A stretch of DNA of 57,736 nucleotides from contig BFEA01000145.1 in assembly GCA_003427395.1 (NCBI GenBank), positions 1,679,615 through 1,737,350 of the forward strand, read 5' to 3'. Positions 39,180 to 51,568 of the stretch are shown here, one piece after another (positions within the stretch are counted from its first letter, which is position 1; each line of letters opens with the position of its first letter). Source of the DNA: Chara braunii. Taxonomy: Eukaryota > Streptophyta > Charophyceae > Charales > Characeae. Both the position numbers and the translations under genes were made by a program. The notes beneath the pieces were generated by a model. The model saw only the letters and a list, made by a program, of their open reading frames with translations, ran no database searches and had not been told where the DNA came from.

Positions 39180-39960
39180 CCGGTCACTTAACGTGAATGA
39201 CCTGGTGTCTGCCAAGCCACAAAACGACAGACTATCTATGAACAATTAAAAGGAGTGGAAGGTAGAGACTGACCTGATGCTATCTGTATACAAAAAACAC
39301 ACTTGATGGACAACAGTGAACGTCAACATACACACAAACAGATATGGCCTCATCAATCCTTTACAACACATACCCCTAGACCAGGTAATGCAGGGGTAGC
39401 TATCTGTATCCGTCCAAACTCAAGGATTGAACCCATATACTAGAAGGCAGACAAGGAGGAGGGGAGATGGGTATTTCTATTAGCAATGTTGGAAATAAAG
39501 GTGGTAACTATCTTGTGTGTGTGTGGTCCAAATGAGGTAGGGGAAAGAAGAAGGTTCTTGAAATCTTTAAAGAGCCATCTTCCGGTAGGAATCCCGGTCG
39601 TAATGGCAGGGCATTCAATGCAGCCCCCAATAAACATCTGGATCGTTGGCAAATCCCCTCCGAGTCCCCCTGTCCAACATACATTGAGACGGATGAGCAA
39701 ATAATCGAGGGTCTGTGTCAGTCACTCCATCTCATTGATGCATACAGACGCCTCTTCCCTACAAAAAAAACCTACACGTGCTTTAGAAAGTGTCAAATGA
39801 TGAGAGCCTTGAAATCCCGCATAGACCTTATATTCTTGTTAAATGAGTTGGAAGGTGCGCTTCAAATAGCAAACATTTTCCCTCGCAGTGTCTTTCCAAT
39901 TTTTCATCATGCCATGAATGTGGTTTTATTATCATTCAGAAAAAAGTCGGATCAAGGCAA
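39180..39960 (+). pseudogene. LINE ORF2 endonuclease (decayed)
   Basis: Apurinic-type nuclease that nicks target DNA. Recognisable pieces: DLRSLNVNDLVSAK near 39180, MLEIKVVTILCVCGPNEVGE at 39486 and HLPVGIPVVMAGHSM (GDFN block changed). Many stops and frame changes. Confidence 0.72.
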
Positions 39961-40499
39961 ATAATTCTACAAATTGAACACTTCTCTCCTAAAGATCGAT
40001 CGATTTAAAGTATACCTAGAGGATGTCCGGTCCCTCTGGAGGGAGCAGAGGGACCTAATCCAAGATGATATATGTTGGTTCAACAACGATCTGAAATTTT
40101 TAGGTCGTAAATGCAATGAATATTCCAAATCGCTCGCTCAGCAACGCCACCTAGAGGAAATCAGTATACAAAAACAACTCAATGGCTTATATCAACAAGA
40201 AGAGGAAGGTGAAAGTGATTCATAATTAGTTAAGGTAAGTAACGAAATTAATGAATTGGAGTCCAAACTACTAAGATCATATGGAACATCGATGGCAAGG
40301 GATCAAAATTAGAGGCAAGATGAAATGATATATTACGGAAGGGACTATGGATGTCAGGTTCTTTGCAATAGCGAAGGCTAGAACAGGCCGGACAATCATT
40401 GAAGCTCTCTCTAATCCCTAAGGGAATCACCAGTCCCTCACAACATCAACAACAACATGCACGAAAATCGTGAGAGAATTTTATAATTTTTTTTTCAAA

Positions 40500-41570
40500 T
40501 CGGAATGAAAATATCAACCTAAAAAACAAAGGGTGAAGGAGATGGAGAAGTTCCTTCAACCCTTGAATAAAAAAATAACAGAGCACCAGAGCTCCATGCT
40601 AGATGAACCGCTAACAAAGGAAGAAATCTGGACAACCCTCATGATGATGGAGGAGGAAAAGACTCCAGGAATCGATGGACTACCCAAAAAATTATAGGAA
40701 GTCATGTGAGATTTTCTCGCCCAAGATCTCATGGATTTCTACCATGCAGTATGGGTCTCAAGCAGAATGGGGGAACTGGTAAATTAAGGGGTGCTGACCT
40801 TGTTATATAAAAAAGGAGACAAGACAAATATTCGTAATTATAGACCTATCACTCTACTCACAGTGGTTTATAAATTGGCAGCGAAGGCGCTAACAAATCG
40901 TTTATTGAAAATAATAACTGATATCATTCATCCTACTCAAACAGGATTTATTTAGGGTAGAAGCATTCACGATAACATACTGCTTGTTAATGAATTAATT
41001 AAATTATCAAGACAATCCAAACATAACGCTGCTTTTATTTTTATAGATTTTGAGAAAACTTATGATCATGTAGATTGGTTTTTTCTGGACAAATGTTTGG
41101 AAAAGTTTAACTTCGGCCATTGTTTTCGGAGGTGGATAGAGATTATGCACTCAAATGCCACTACTAGGGTGATGATAAATGGAAATCTGACACCACCAAT
41201 CTCACTTGAACGATTGGTGAGACAAGGAGATCCAATTGCCCCTCTTCTATTTTTTTTCGTGATGGAGACCCTAGCAGTTAATTTACGATGTAACAAGGAT
41301 ATTAAACGAATTCAAGTCAGTTACATTTCAGAAGAGGCCATACCCGTTTGTTCATTTTTTGCCATCGATCTCTCCTTGATGGTAGAAGCCTTTCTTGACA
41401 ATTTAACAACAATTAAGTTTTTGATGGATAAATTTTGTGAACTATCAGATATGAGGATCAAATCGGGGACTAAAACTCAAGAATGGTGGATACATCATCA
41501 GGGAGTGAGGCCCCCAGCGCAACAAAAAATCAACTAAATGTCACTATCAACTCCAATCAGAGTGTTAGGA
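40500..41570 (+). pseudogene. LINE ORF2 reverse transcriptase, FADD box mutated
   Basis: RT blocks: EEEKTPGIDGLPKK, VLTLLYKKGDKTNIRNYRPI, TLLTVVYKL, HPTQTGFI then a TAG, GRSIHDNILLVNELIKLS, FIFIDFEKTYDHVDW (motif A Asp present), RLVRQGDPIAPLLFFF and, at the catalytic centre, CSFFAIDLSLM. The sister LINE reads CSLFADDLSLM at the same place, so the first catalytic Asp is Ile here. Enzymatically dead. Confidence 0.9.
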
Positions 41571-41869
41571 ATCTCCTTTTCTGCAGAAGGAAAACCATCA
41601 ACAAACAATGATGGGATCTCTAAGTCAACCTTAGCTTAATTATAATTATGGAAAAATAAGCAGGCATCTATTATTGGACGATCAGTGGTTATAAACAATG
41701 TGATCCTTGCTTTGATATGGTACAAATCAGCAGTATGGTCACTGGATAAACCTGCTCTCAAACCTCTACTGGAACAAATTACAACTTACGTCTGGAGAGG
41801 TAATCATGAATGCAGGAATGTAATAAGTAGAGTGGCCTGGCAAGCGATAATTTAACCTAAGATAAAAGA

Positions 41870-43540
41870 GGGATTGGGAATAATTGACTCTGCCACTCAA
41901 ACAATGACACTCTCTATTGAATGGATTGTAAGGTTACTTTTCAATCCAAATACACCTTGGTCAGTTCTAGCCTGGGAGCAAATTTCACGACTAGCTCCTA
42001 CAGTTCCTGAGGGGACAAATCCTATGATATGGCTGGAGAATTGTTACTGGTCAATCCCAAGAGGCAGAGTACAGGCCTCAACACAAGAAACTGACCCTCA
42101 TCGTCGAGCAACAAAGGAAGATATAAAAATGATCAATTTTAGACGAAATTGCTACGGATTTGGTGCAAACTACCGCTCCCTGATAAAGTTCCCCAAAATC
42201 GTTGGGAATAAGTCTGTCAACAACCCCTATTCAACAATAGATGGATCACCGACACTCGAGGTAGGATGCTACACTGCATGGATTCGCCCTGGAAGGGATG
42301 AATGAGAAAAGGTATACTTAAAATTGAGGATATCTGGAGTTCAGAGGCTCAGGACTGGCGCCCTCTCTCAGAGCTTCAATCTTGCTTGCGCTATTGTACG
42401 AGGACAAAAGAGACACTGGAGACAATAATTGAATCCATTCCCTTAGAGTGGATTAAGATCCTCAAGAAAGGACCACAAATTAAGAAAGGTGATTGGGTTG
42501 GCATCCAAGGGGATTCCCTGCTAGTCGGAAATGTAGTAATGGTAAAGTCAGATGGGGCCATTCTTATCTCTTTGTTTTCGCTCACACAAAATAATAGGGT
42601 AATGGAAAGCCAATAAAAGGAATCCAGATGGGTCACAACAGAGCAAGTATTAAGGATTAGAGTGTTGAGATGTAAAGAACATTGGTTAGCCTTTAAGCCA
42701 TCATGTGCGGTAAATAATTTGGCCTTAGATCCAACTTCTTGGATATAGACGGTTCCTATGGGAAGACAAGAAAATTGTATCTGCTCTCTTCACACATTAA
42801 CAGTCAAATCAACCTACCGTATGTTAAGACCAAAATTAAACTTGAAAGACAGAGTGGAAGCAAGATGGATGAAACAACTAAATATAAACAAAGAGAAATT
42901 AGAAAATATTAAATGGTTCAAAACAATAATCCAAATGCAGTTTGGTTGTGGCGATGGTGGGACAGGATCTGGAGTAATGTTAACACATCCGAAACTTGGC
43001 CCTAGAGTTGGAAAGCACTATTATGTGAGACTTGGTTTCCGGATCAGATGGATGGATTTTCACATAATTTATTTGTAATCGGAAGACGAGCAATTCTTTG
43101 GGCCCTATGGAGGCGCAAATGCTCATATGAAATAGAAGGAGCAAGGCTAAAAGGCCCAGACTTTACAGAATCAATCAAACAGCAAGTGCAAATAGTTATC
43201 TTAGTTCAATGGGATAAAGTGAAAAAAAAAAAAAAAATTTCTATCCTCTAAAAGATAAATCTTATAACACATCCAACAATTCAGTGGCGCTTGGCTAGGG
43301 GGGCCTCAAGGGGGTAAGATAAGGGAGATTAAATGGAGCAGAGACAGAGGAGAAATCCTGGTTGGACGAAAGAAAGAAGTCCAGAAGAATTACCGCTTGA
43401 TTTTTCACGAGTGGACAAATGTTGATCCAGCTATACCCCTTCGCCCCCTTACAGAATTCCCAGATCCCTTCCCTCCCTCCTCCTTAAGCTTGGTTCCGCT
43501 GAGCTGGTTTGGGCTTGAGGAGGAAAAAATGGTTTGATGG
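41870..43540 (+). pseudogene. LINE ORF2 C-terminal region
   Basis: Frames in order: MGIIDSATQTMTLSIEWIVR (41874), KKGPQIKKGDWVGIQGD (42460-42510), VKSTYRMLRPKLNL (42800), NPNAVWLWRWWDRIWSNV (after a frameshift, about 42930), VIGRRAILWALWRRKCSYEIEG (43078), WLGGPQGG and NYRLIFHEWTNVDPAIP, ending at a TGA near 43538. The Trp-rich block is shared with 19469-20000 and 2545-2990. Confidence 0.8.
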
Positions 43541-44098
43541 TTTATTCTGTAAAAAAAGCTATTGCAAAATTTCCTACAAGAAGGTCAAGGGAATAGTGAA
43601 AGGAATTTCAGGAAAAATATCTAGATGATTATATCAAATTGGGCTATAGGAGGTGGTACTGCTAGCAATACCACGGGCATCTGGCGGCCAGTTCCTGGCT
43701 GAAGAGACAATTCTCCTTTCCTTCATACTTCCTGTTTCTTTGAAGCATGTATAAGTAACATTTTTATGAGGGACGCTGAACTCGTTTCTCAGTGTAGATT
43801 GCATAGCTATCATCTTTAGCCGAAGCCGGGTAATGGCTCCGGTAACTCAAAGTTTTTTACATAATTTTCTCAATATGTTTTTGAATGGGACGCTGGGCCC
43901 GGTTCCCAGCACGTGTTGCTTCCCACAAACAGATTGGAGCATGTCCAGTTTAAAAAACACACAAAAAAAAAAAACCAAAAAAAAATTAAATAACTAAAGT
44001 AAATAAGTAATATACTAATAAATAAGAAGGATGATTAACTCACAAGTGTAAAGACTAAAAATAAGCCAATCATATAAGTAAATTATAAAATATCCAAT

Positions 44099-44610
44099 CA
44101 GGGTTGCCACGCCGAACGTACGGAGGTCTCTAAGCTGACCCCCGAACGTTCGGGCGTTCGGGTTCCCGTACGAGGCCCGAACCTGAAGGGGTTCGGACAC
44201 CGCAAAAAAAATATTTTGGCACCTAAATATTATGATGTTTTTCTGAATTTTGTTTTGTAAGTTCTTTGTGATGCAAGGTATCTCGTTCTTAATTTTAAAA
44301 CCATTCTGTTCAGCCAAAAAATAATAAAAAATCGGCAAAGATGGTAGTATCAAAACTTGCTTGCCTACTCACTAATTTATTTTTTGAACTTTTTTTCTCT
44401 TTCCACTTTTTGTTTTTCTTTTATTTTGGGGCATGAAAAAAATTATTATTTTTTCAAACTTTATTTGTAGATTCTTTATTATGTAAGATACACATATGTA
44501 AGTTTTCATAGCATTTGTCACAGCCAAAAAAAAAAAGAAAAATCGCCGAAGATGGCGGTGTCAAAAATGTGCTCGCCCACTCAATAATTTCATTCTCGTA
44601 TTATTTTTCT
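44099..44610. mobile_element. hAT-like terminal fragment with GAACG motifs
   Basis: Starts CAGGGTTGCCA, a hAT-type terminus, followed by clustered CGAACGT/CGTTCGG words (44112-44200; e.g. CCCGAACGTTCGGG, CCCGTACG). Then two diverged tandem units (about 44226-44389 and 44438-44600) share AGCCAAAAAA, AAATCGSC.AAGATGG.GGT and GCTYGCC.ACTCA. The other end is probably lost in the gap. Confidence 0.5.
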
Positions 44611-44669
44611 AATTTATTATTATTTATTTTTAGTATTTATTTTTTTTTGGAAATTTGGTAAAGAATTTG

Positions 44670-45279
44670 NNNNNNNNNNNNNNNNNNNNNNNNNNNNNNN
44701 NNNNNNNNNNNNNNNNNNNNNNNNNNNNNNNNNNNNNNNNNNNNNNNNNNNNNNNNNNNNNNNNNNNNNNNNNNNNNNNNNNNNNNNNNNNNNNNNNNNN
44801 NNNNNNNNNNNNNNNNNNNNNNNNNNNNNNNNNNNNNNNNNNNNNNNNNNNNNNNNNNNNNNNNNNNNNNNNNNNNNNNNNNNNNNNNNNNNNNNNNNNN
44901 NNNNNNNNNNNNNNNNNNNNNNNNNNNNNNNNNNNNNNNNNNNNNNNNNNNNNNNNNNNNNNNNNNNNNNNNNNNNNNNNNNNNNNNNNNNNNNNNNNNN
45001 NNNNNNNNNNNNNNNNNNNNNNNNNNNNNNNNNNNNNNNNNNNNNNNNNNNNNNNNNNNNNNNNNNNNNNNNNNNNNNNNNNNNNNNNNNNNNNNNNNNN
45101 NNNNNNNNNNNNNNNNNNNNNNNNNNNNNNNNNNNNNNNNNNNNNNNNNNNNNNNNNNNNNNNNNNNNNNNNNNNNNNNNNNNNNNNNNNNNNNNNNNNN
45201 NNNNNNNNNNNNNNNNNNNNNNNNNNNNNNNNNNNNNNNNNNNNNNNNNNNNNNNNNNNNNNNNNNNNNNNNNNNNNNN
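44670..45279. other. Assembly gap (610 N)
   Basis: Unknown sequence. It hides the 3' part of the minus LINE and the other end of the hAT-like fragment. The long X-filled frames across it are meaningless. Confidence 1.
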
Positions 45280-45339
45280 ATTTTAGACTGAGTAGGTTGG
45301 GAAATCCATTCATTATGATTATTTGGTTTACCTTCAGCT

Positions 45340-46190
45340 GATAGAGAAATCTCGAGCATCCTAATAGGAGTATCCAGTGATAATCATTTTATCCTTGGTA
45401 ATTCTGGAGGTCTCCCACCTTGGTGGTGTATCCACCAACCAGTTGTTTTACTTCCCCAATTAACTTTCATGTCTGATAGGCGACAAAATTTTTCTATCAA
45501 ATTCTGAATTTCTACCATATTTTCATAGGTAGCATCAACCATAAGGGAAAGGTCATCAGCAAAGAGAGAACAAACTGAAATTGCCTCTTGAGGAATACTC
45601 GTGACATGTATGCGACGAATATCTTTGTGATGTCTCAAATTTGCCGCTAGTGTTTCCATAATAATGACAAAGAGAAAATGTGCCAAGGGATCCCCTTGTC
45701 GAACTGATTTTTCTAGAGGGGGGGGGGGGGGGGGGCACATTGTTGTTGACCATCACCCTTGTAGTGGCATTTTGGTGCAAAATTTTCACCCACCTTCTAA
45801 AATTAGAACAAAAATGCATCTTTTCGGACTTTTCCAAGCATTTATCCAGAAAAAGTCAATCTACATGGTCATATGCCTTTTCAAAATCGATGAAGATGAA
45901 GGCTGCATTGTGTTTGGACTGGCGAGATATTTTAAGAAGTTCATTTACGAGAAGGATATTATCCTGAATGTTTCTGCCAGTTGTAAATCCTGTTTGGGAT
46001 GGGTGAATGATTTCTGGAATTATTTTGGACATACGATCTGCTAGTGCTTTAACTATGAGTTTATAAACCACTGTAAGAAGAGTTATTGGGCGATAATTTC
46101 TTATATTAGCCTTATCTCCTTTCTTATACAGAAGGATAAGTACTCCCTGGCCAACAAATTCTCCCATCTCTCCCGATTCTCAAACAGCAT
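45340..46190 (-). pseudogene. LINE ORF2 reverse transcriptase, FADD intact
   Basis: VLILLYKKGDKANIRNYRPI, TLLTVVYKLIVKALADRM, HPSQTGFTTGRNIQDNILLV, FIFIDFEKAYDHVD then a stop in place of the Trp, FRRWVKILHQNATTRVMV, then a frameshift at the G18/C18 run (45718-45735), then KSVRQGDPLAHFLFVI and CSLFADDLSLM, SDMKVNWGSKT. Both catalytic aspartate positions are intact. The frame breaks at the homopolymer could be a sequencing length error. Confidence 0.9.
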
Positions 46191-47520
46191 GGTAATAATC
46201 CATTAGATCCTGAGGTATAAAATCCCATGTCGATTCCCAAAATCCCTTTGGGAGACCATCGATGCGTGGGGATTTGTCTTCATCCATTAGTAAGAGGGAC
46301 TTCCATACTTCATCCTTTACAAGAGGTTTTTTCCATCATTTCTTTTTGTTCCTCTGTTAAAGTTCTATTTAAAGGCAGAAGGAACTCTTCTATTTCTAAG
46401 ATACGATGCTCTTTAGGAATATGGCTGTTTTGTGGAGTAAAAAGTGTTTTGAAAAAATCTCTGGCTACTTTAGAGCATGCTGCAGATGAGGTGACAAGGT
46501 CAATAATCTAGAATATTCATTGCATTTACGACCTAAAAAAGCATGACCGTTGTTGAACCATTTAATGTCATCTCTGAGGTAATCCCTCTGGTCTCTCCAA
46601 AAATTTCAAATATCTCGAAGGTAATTGAGAAAACAGTTCATCCTGAGATGGGAGGTGTTGAGGTGATAAAAACCTTAACCTTGATCTGGTTTCTTCCTGA
46701 AGGACAAGATTGCCACACACATTGCATGATCCAGACCAGGGAATGGGTCTTTTCGGAAAGATCTCTGCCAGTTGGAGAGCTCCTTGCAATTCTTCTAGCA
46801 CTAGGATTAGATCATTACGAGATTTTGAATTATGATTAGTAGTGTCCTTTCTGAAGCACGAGAAGGTTCTGATCGTTGGATTCAACCTTCTATAAGAATC
46901 AAACAGATTAAGAGATTGACATAGGTTTGTAATTATCGTTTCGTCCATTGTCATGTATGATGGACACGGAGAGGGGGGATGCCACCTGTCTAGTTGGTGA
47001 TCTGTGACAGCATTGAAGTTCCCAACTATGATTAGTGGAATGCCTGTTGGTAGACGTGGAAGAATATTTCTAAAAAAAACCTGCCTTTCCCCTACCTCAT
47101 TAGGTCCATACACACATATAATTCTCACAATCTCTAGTTCAAGCATTGCTAATACATATACCCACCTACCTTGTTCCAGGTCAGCTACTGAGTAAGCAAT
47201 TTGTGCCCTGGATTGGGGGGGAATCCAAATAGCAACTCCAGAGCTCCCTGGAGTGATAGCATAAGCTTTATAAGATTGGTGAGGTCATATCTGCTTGTGT
47301 AGGTAGTTATGCATCTCTGAGTCCATCAAGTGAGTTTCCTAGATGCATATTACATCTAGCCACTTTTTTCCATCAATACCTTTTAATTGTTCAAAGATCG
47401 CTTGTCTTTTGCTTAATTTGGCAGAGGCCAGACCATTCACATCTCTTAGGTCTAAATCCGGTTGCCGCCTCAACAACTTCCATTCTTTATCCTTATTGTA
47501 CAACGCATCAATAATTTTAA
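46191..47520 (-). pseudogene. LINE ORF2 endonuclease and linker
   Basis: AP-type nuclease: LDLRDVNGLASAKLSKRQ, KWLDVICI (QETHLMDSEMHNY follows after a TAG), then MLELEIVRIICVYGPNEVGE (47146), IPLIIVGNFNAVTDHQLDRW (GDFN reads GNFN), LNLFDSYRRLNPTIRTFSC and SRNDLILVLEELQG. Then an RT-approach linker at 46840-46570 (RSRLRFLSPQHLPSQDELFS). The Asp of GDFN is Asn and the SRIDY-type block is altered, so nuclease activity is doubtful. Confidence 0.82.
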
Positions 47521-47593
47521 CTCCTTCCATTAATACAATAAAAATATAAAGCGACCAGTTGGACAGCACGAGATAACCTAGGGGAAGTACCCT

Positions 47594-48096
47594 CTAGAGG
47601 TTCTTCCACTGACCTATATTCAGTACCCCTCCCTTTTCCATAATACCGTGCTTCAACACTCTGGCGAGGAGAATCCCTACATCTTCCTCTGACCAGAACA
47701 AGCCTGACTTGATTTTGAGGATTTGAATATCTTTGAGTGCTTCCTGTCCAAACCATTTCAATTCCTCTTGTCTAACCCCTGCATACTTAGGGTACACGTC
47801 CCTCTTTGCTATCCTTTGTTCTTCAGTTGATAGTGAAATGGTAGTTATGGCCCCTGGCGGAAAATTTTCCTTCATAAATTTTAGTATTTCCAATTTAATC
47901 CAAGATTCTCGCGCTATTCCCCCAGTAAGAGACACAAGAGAAGAAGTTGAGGGTTAGTTCCTTGCACTGTTACTTCGCCATGTGCAGCTCCTTGTGGTTC
48001 TAACAAACCAACTTGCCAATTCCCCCCTTTGCACCTGACTGGCAAGATGACAACTCCTGTTTTCGATGGTGGAAGGTCCCCTTGACCTTGAACCAT
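47594..48096 (-). pseudogene. LINE ORF1 C-terminal part
   Basis: AAHGEVTVQGTNP, then after a frame change IARESWIKLEILKFMKENFP, RDVYPKYAGVRQEELKWFG, DVGILLARVLKHG and GGVLNIGQW. Counterpart of 38640-39060. Confidence 0.75.
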
Positions 48097-50491
48097 TTGT
48101 TGTCCGAGTTTTGTCTCTTGCTGGTTGGGGACAGTTCCATTAATCTTGGATCTTGCTCTTCCCCTTCTTTGGGCCCCTTACTTCCCTCCTCCCTCCTTTG
48201 CGTCTCGTTCAGCAAGGTCACTCCCTTGTCTGGAATCTGAAGTGGTTCTCTTGTGGGTTGCCCTGACAGGAGCAGGAATTTCCTTTCCCCTGTTATTTCA
48301 GACACTATCTCTTTTACTCCCTGCATAGCATTCACACAGCCTTGAGAGGGTAACCTGGAAGGGTTGTCCTCCTCATATAGTAAGACTTCACTGTCCCTTT
48401 CCCGGAACTGTGTCTTACTCCCCTGCCCCGTTTCAATTCTGTCATTTTCACTTATTGAGGTTTTTGGAATCAAAGCCTCTGTTGTTTGTTGGAAGAGCAA
48501 TGTGCCTGATGCTGCTGGAACCAGATTACTTCCAGCAGTTTGCAAAACCACCCTTGAAGGACTGAGGAACAATACATCATTCTGTGATGCCACTGTCTCT
48601 AAGTTAAGTGAAACTGCAGTATGTGCATGGTACTTTTGCATCTCCCGCAGTAACACTATGTCAACCTTGCATGACCGTGCCTCTTCTGTTGGGCTATTTA
48701 CAGTCAGACAATTTTTGTGAGATGTAGAATCGCTCTGATCCAGGGTATTAGCCCCTGTTTCTGATGCAGAATCTATCTGAGAACTCTTCAGTGGTTTCAC
48801 ACACTTCAAAGATCCTTGCGAATTGTCCTTTCCTCCAGCGACACACACATGCTGTTCCAACTCCCCAAGAACGTTGCAAGGAGACTGCCTTGATTTGGCA
48901 GATTTGGGATTTGCGTTTTTTTTTTTTTTTTTTTTAGTATTTTTTGAAATTTTCATTCTGCCCTTAGTCTGCTTGTTAGGTTTGAATTTGAATTTGCAGG
49001 GAGTAAGAACTAGGTATGGGAGCCTATTACGAAGAGTCACACGAGGGGCTGATAAGTATGCCTTCCGATCGATTTCCAAAATGGACTTACCTGCCATATT
49101 TTTTTTGTTCTCCAAGGACTGAGCTTTATGATTCCTAGCAAGAACTTTGAGTTTCCTCAAGCTACTTGCCTGTGATTTGAGCTTATGATCAACTTCAATC
49201 TCATGTGACACTCATGTCTCCTGCGGTATTGAGCACTGTGGAATACCGTTTGTCAAAAGTTGAGGTAAAAATTTATCTGTTACTACAGTGAGCAGTCTAT
49301 GGCACGTGCTGGTCCAGTCAGAACCTTGCAAAAGACCATACTGTAGGGCCAACTTTAAACTTTCACTATTTACCAGCACTAGCATCAGATGACTTTGAAT
49401 CTGCAGCCAATCCTCTTTGCTCCAGTCTGGGAACTTTGCTTGCGAGTTCAAAATCGACCATGCTCCCAGCTTGGTACGTTCAGCGTGAAGGTCCCCTTCC
49501 CCTTCTTTATTGCTATTTAATGGAGGAGACACCGGAGGGATTAAAATAGGAACGGACTCTACTTCCATGGGTTCTGCACTCATTGCCACTTTAAGAGGGT
49601 CAATGTCCATTGGCTGTATCACATTCTCACCTGCTGCAACTAGAGATTGCTCTGTTTGACTCTTGCTCCCTGTGTCTTGCATCATGGATTGTAGACTTAT
49701 TTCCTTAATTTCCTTTTGTCCTTTCTTCCTCACTACCCTCCATTCTGTCCCTTGAGACTGGTTTGATCTGGGCAGATAACTCACAGGATCATGACCATAT
49801 GACTTTGATAACTCACAGGATCAGGACCATACGACTTTGAGCCTTCACCCCTCTGTCCTGAGAACTGATCCTGGCTGCTCTTCGTTTGTGAGGTGTGTGC
49901 CACTTGTATCTTAGTCTGATCTGCTTTCTGGCCTGTGTTCCCACCCATTTGAACACTATTCTTCGCAGATATTACATTTATGTTTTCTAAGGAGTCAGCT
50001 CTTTGAGAGCTTGTAGGCAGTTCCTGCACCTTTTGCTGCTTCGAGGGAAGAGGAGATTGTTCATGCACCTTGTGCTGCTGCGAGTGAAGAGGAGGCTGAG
50101 AAGAGTGACCTTGTTGCTGACCTCCTCTACCCCCCCCCCCTTCCCGGCGCTGCTGCTGGTGGTGATGGGACAGAGGAATCTGAGCAGGAAGCCAATCCAA
50201 CGGTGGCCGTGGGGGTTTTCTCGCATTGCTTCTCCCTTCCCAGAACCATCCGATTGGCTGACCTTCTTGATCGAGTTCGTCATTATACACCCACCCTTCG
50301 TACCCGTGAGTTACAGGGACCCATCTGTGAGATCTCTGTAGATCCTTTTTGAGTTTCTGCTTTGGGGGGAAAGCGTGCTGCGGGTGGAGTGGACATGCGT
50401 ATTCCACACTTAGATGTCCGTATGCCTTGCACTTGAAACACCAGGGCCGAAATTTGTGAGCCGTGTGAATCTGATAGACTTTTCCTCCCAT
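48000..50491 (-). pseudogene. LINE ORF1 (gag-like, zinc knuckle), nearly open
   Basis: RNA-binding ORF1 protein. From 50491: GGKVYQIHTAHKFRPWCFKC, knuckle CFKCKAYGHLSVEYAC (two extra residues before the last Cys), basic KLKKDLQRSHRWVPV, WFWEGRSNARKPPRPP, a Gln/Ser-rich low-complexity part to 49775, a frameshift at a 32-bp tandem duplication, RVVRKKGQKEIKEISLQ, SILNSQAKFPDWSKEDWLQI and SLKLALQYGLLQGSDW. An in-frame TGA follows at about 49212, then SHEIEVDHKLKSQASSLRKL and a Lys/Ser-rich tail to 48000. Only one frameshift and one stop interrupt about 830 codons. Confidence 0.82.
49775..49838. repeat. 32-bp tandem duplication breaking LINE ORF1
   Basis: Units 49775-49806 and 49807-49838 (GATAACTCACAGGATCA.GAC...) differ at two positions. 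Thirty-two is not a multiple of three, and the ORF1 frame changes exactly here. Confidence 0.93.
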
Positions 50492-50520
50492 AACGAGCCA
50501 AAGAACAAATCTCCCGATAA

Positions 50521-51560
50521 AAACAAAAGCACCACGCGCGCCATAGCCCAGTGCATGGCCAACATACTAAACGACTAATCAACCTGAGATCGCAATTACC
50601 ACTAGAAGCTACCTAGGAACGGGTCCACGTCCCAAAAGCGTGGCACGTTACATCAAGACAAAAATGTACGCGCCATATACGCCATAACCTTAAGCACCAA
50701 CAAAAATATTCGAATGCATGCTAAAACTTCATTCCCACCATTCTTTTGTACCCGCGTACACATAGTGGCAGCAAGCTCACACACCCCTTGTAATACACCA
50801 TAAACCCCCATGTCGTACAATGCCCACTAAGAAACCCTCCCAGATGAATTACATCATGCTACCAGCCTACCACTACCTCCTTTCAAACATCCGAGTAAGA
50901 TACAACTATACTATATAGTATGGCTCACACAAGCAAACCCATCCCTACCGGATATGTCTACAAATGCTCTTGCGCTTCATAGCAAACCTATACTCTCCAG
51001 CTGCTCGCGCCATTGTCAACTGTGCGTTTCATCCTCTTCTACTCCACCCTCCTCCCTCCTTTGCTGGAAGATGATCATTTCTCCAAGCCCGGCCATACGA
51101 CTGGACACTTGCTAATTGAGCGTTGGATGCCCGTAAGCTAACACACGCTTTGACATTCTTGCTATGAGCACTATTTCCAAGGGCAGCGGTGAGACAAAAC
51201 CATCGTGAGGTGATGGCTACCCTCGAAGATGCATCATCTTCGCAAGCGTTCCACCTCTAGGTAAGATACTAACTTGCTCTCCGTGTGTCAAAACTGTCGT
51301 ACCTTCTAACATAACATCTCTTCTATCCAACGGGAGCCTGAGACTATCCCTCTTATGAGCTGCTACAAGTGCTAAGCAACAAAAAGCGCGCTTTAGGGCG
51401 TGCACCCCCCTATGGTTGTCTTCAACAGCCATTTCTAACGCCAGCCTAACTTCTAATTTGCTCCCCCCTATTTAATCCTTCAAAATTAACATGTATCCTG
51501 AGAGTCCATTTTGTGTTAAGCCTGCTGCTAACTAGTCGTCGTCGTCGTCTTTTTTTTTGT
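50521..51560. other. Unrecognised region
   Basis: No long frame, repeat or RNA recognised. May be the LINE 5' UTR near 50521 and unique sequence beyond. A GTC trinucleotide run is at 51536-51550. Confidence 0.4.
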
Positions 51561-51568
51561 AAAAGGTT

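Larger units (their letters stand above)
38623..43985 (+). mobile_element. L1-like LINE, lineage A, plus strand
   Basis: A 5.4-kb non-LTR retrotransposon missing most of ORF1. Order: ORF1 end (38640-39060), AP endonuclease remnant (about 39180-39960), RT (40500-41570), C-terminal Trp/Cys region (41870-43540), 3' UTR, then the GGGACGCTGGGCCCGG tail motif (43890-43912) and an A-rich end (43955-43985). It is closely related to the minus-strand LINE at 45280-50520. Multiple stops and a mutated catalytic motif make it inactive. Confidence 0.9.
45280..50520 (-). mobile_element. L1-like LINE, lineage A, minus strand
   Basis: A 5.2-kb copy with ORF1 (zinc knuckle), the ORF1/ORF2 junction segment, endonuclease and RT. 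The 3' end runs into the gap. It retains FADD in RT and a long, nearly open ORF1, so it is better preserved than the plus copy. Confidence 0.9.

Noticed and set aside
44630-45359. Three long frames of more than 220 codons
   Set aside because: They consist of undetermined residues across the N gap.
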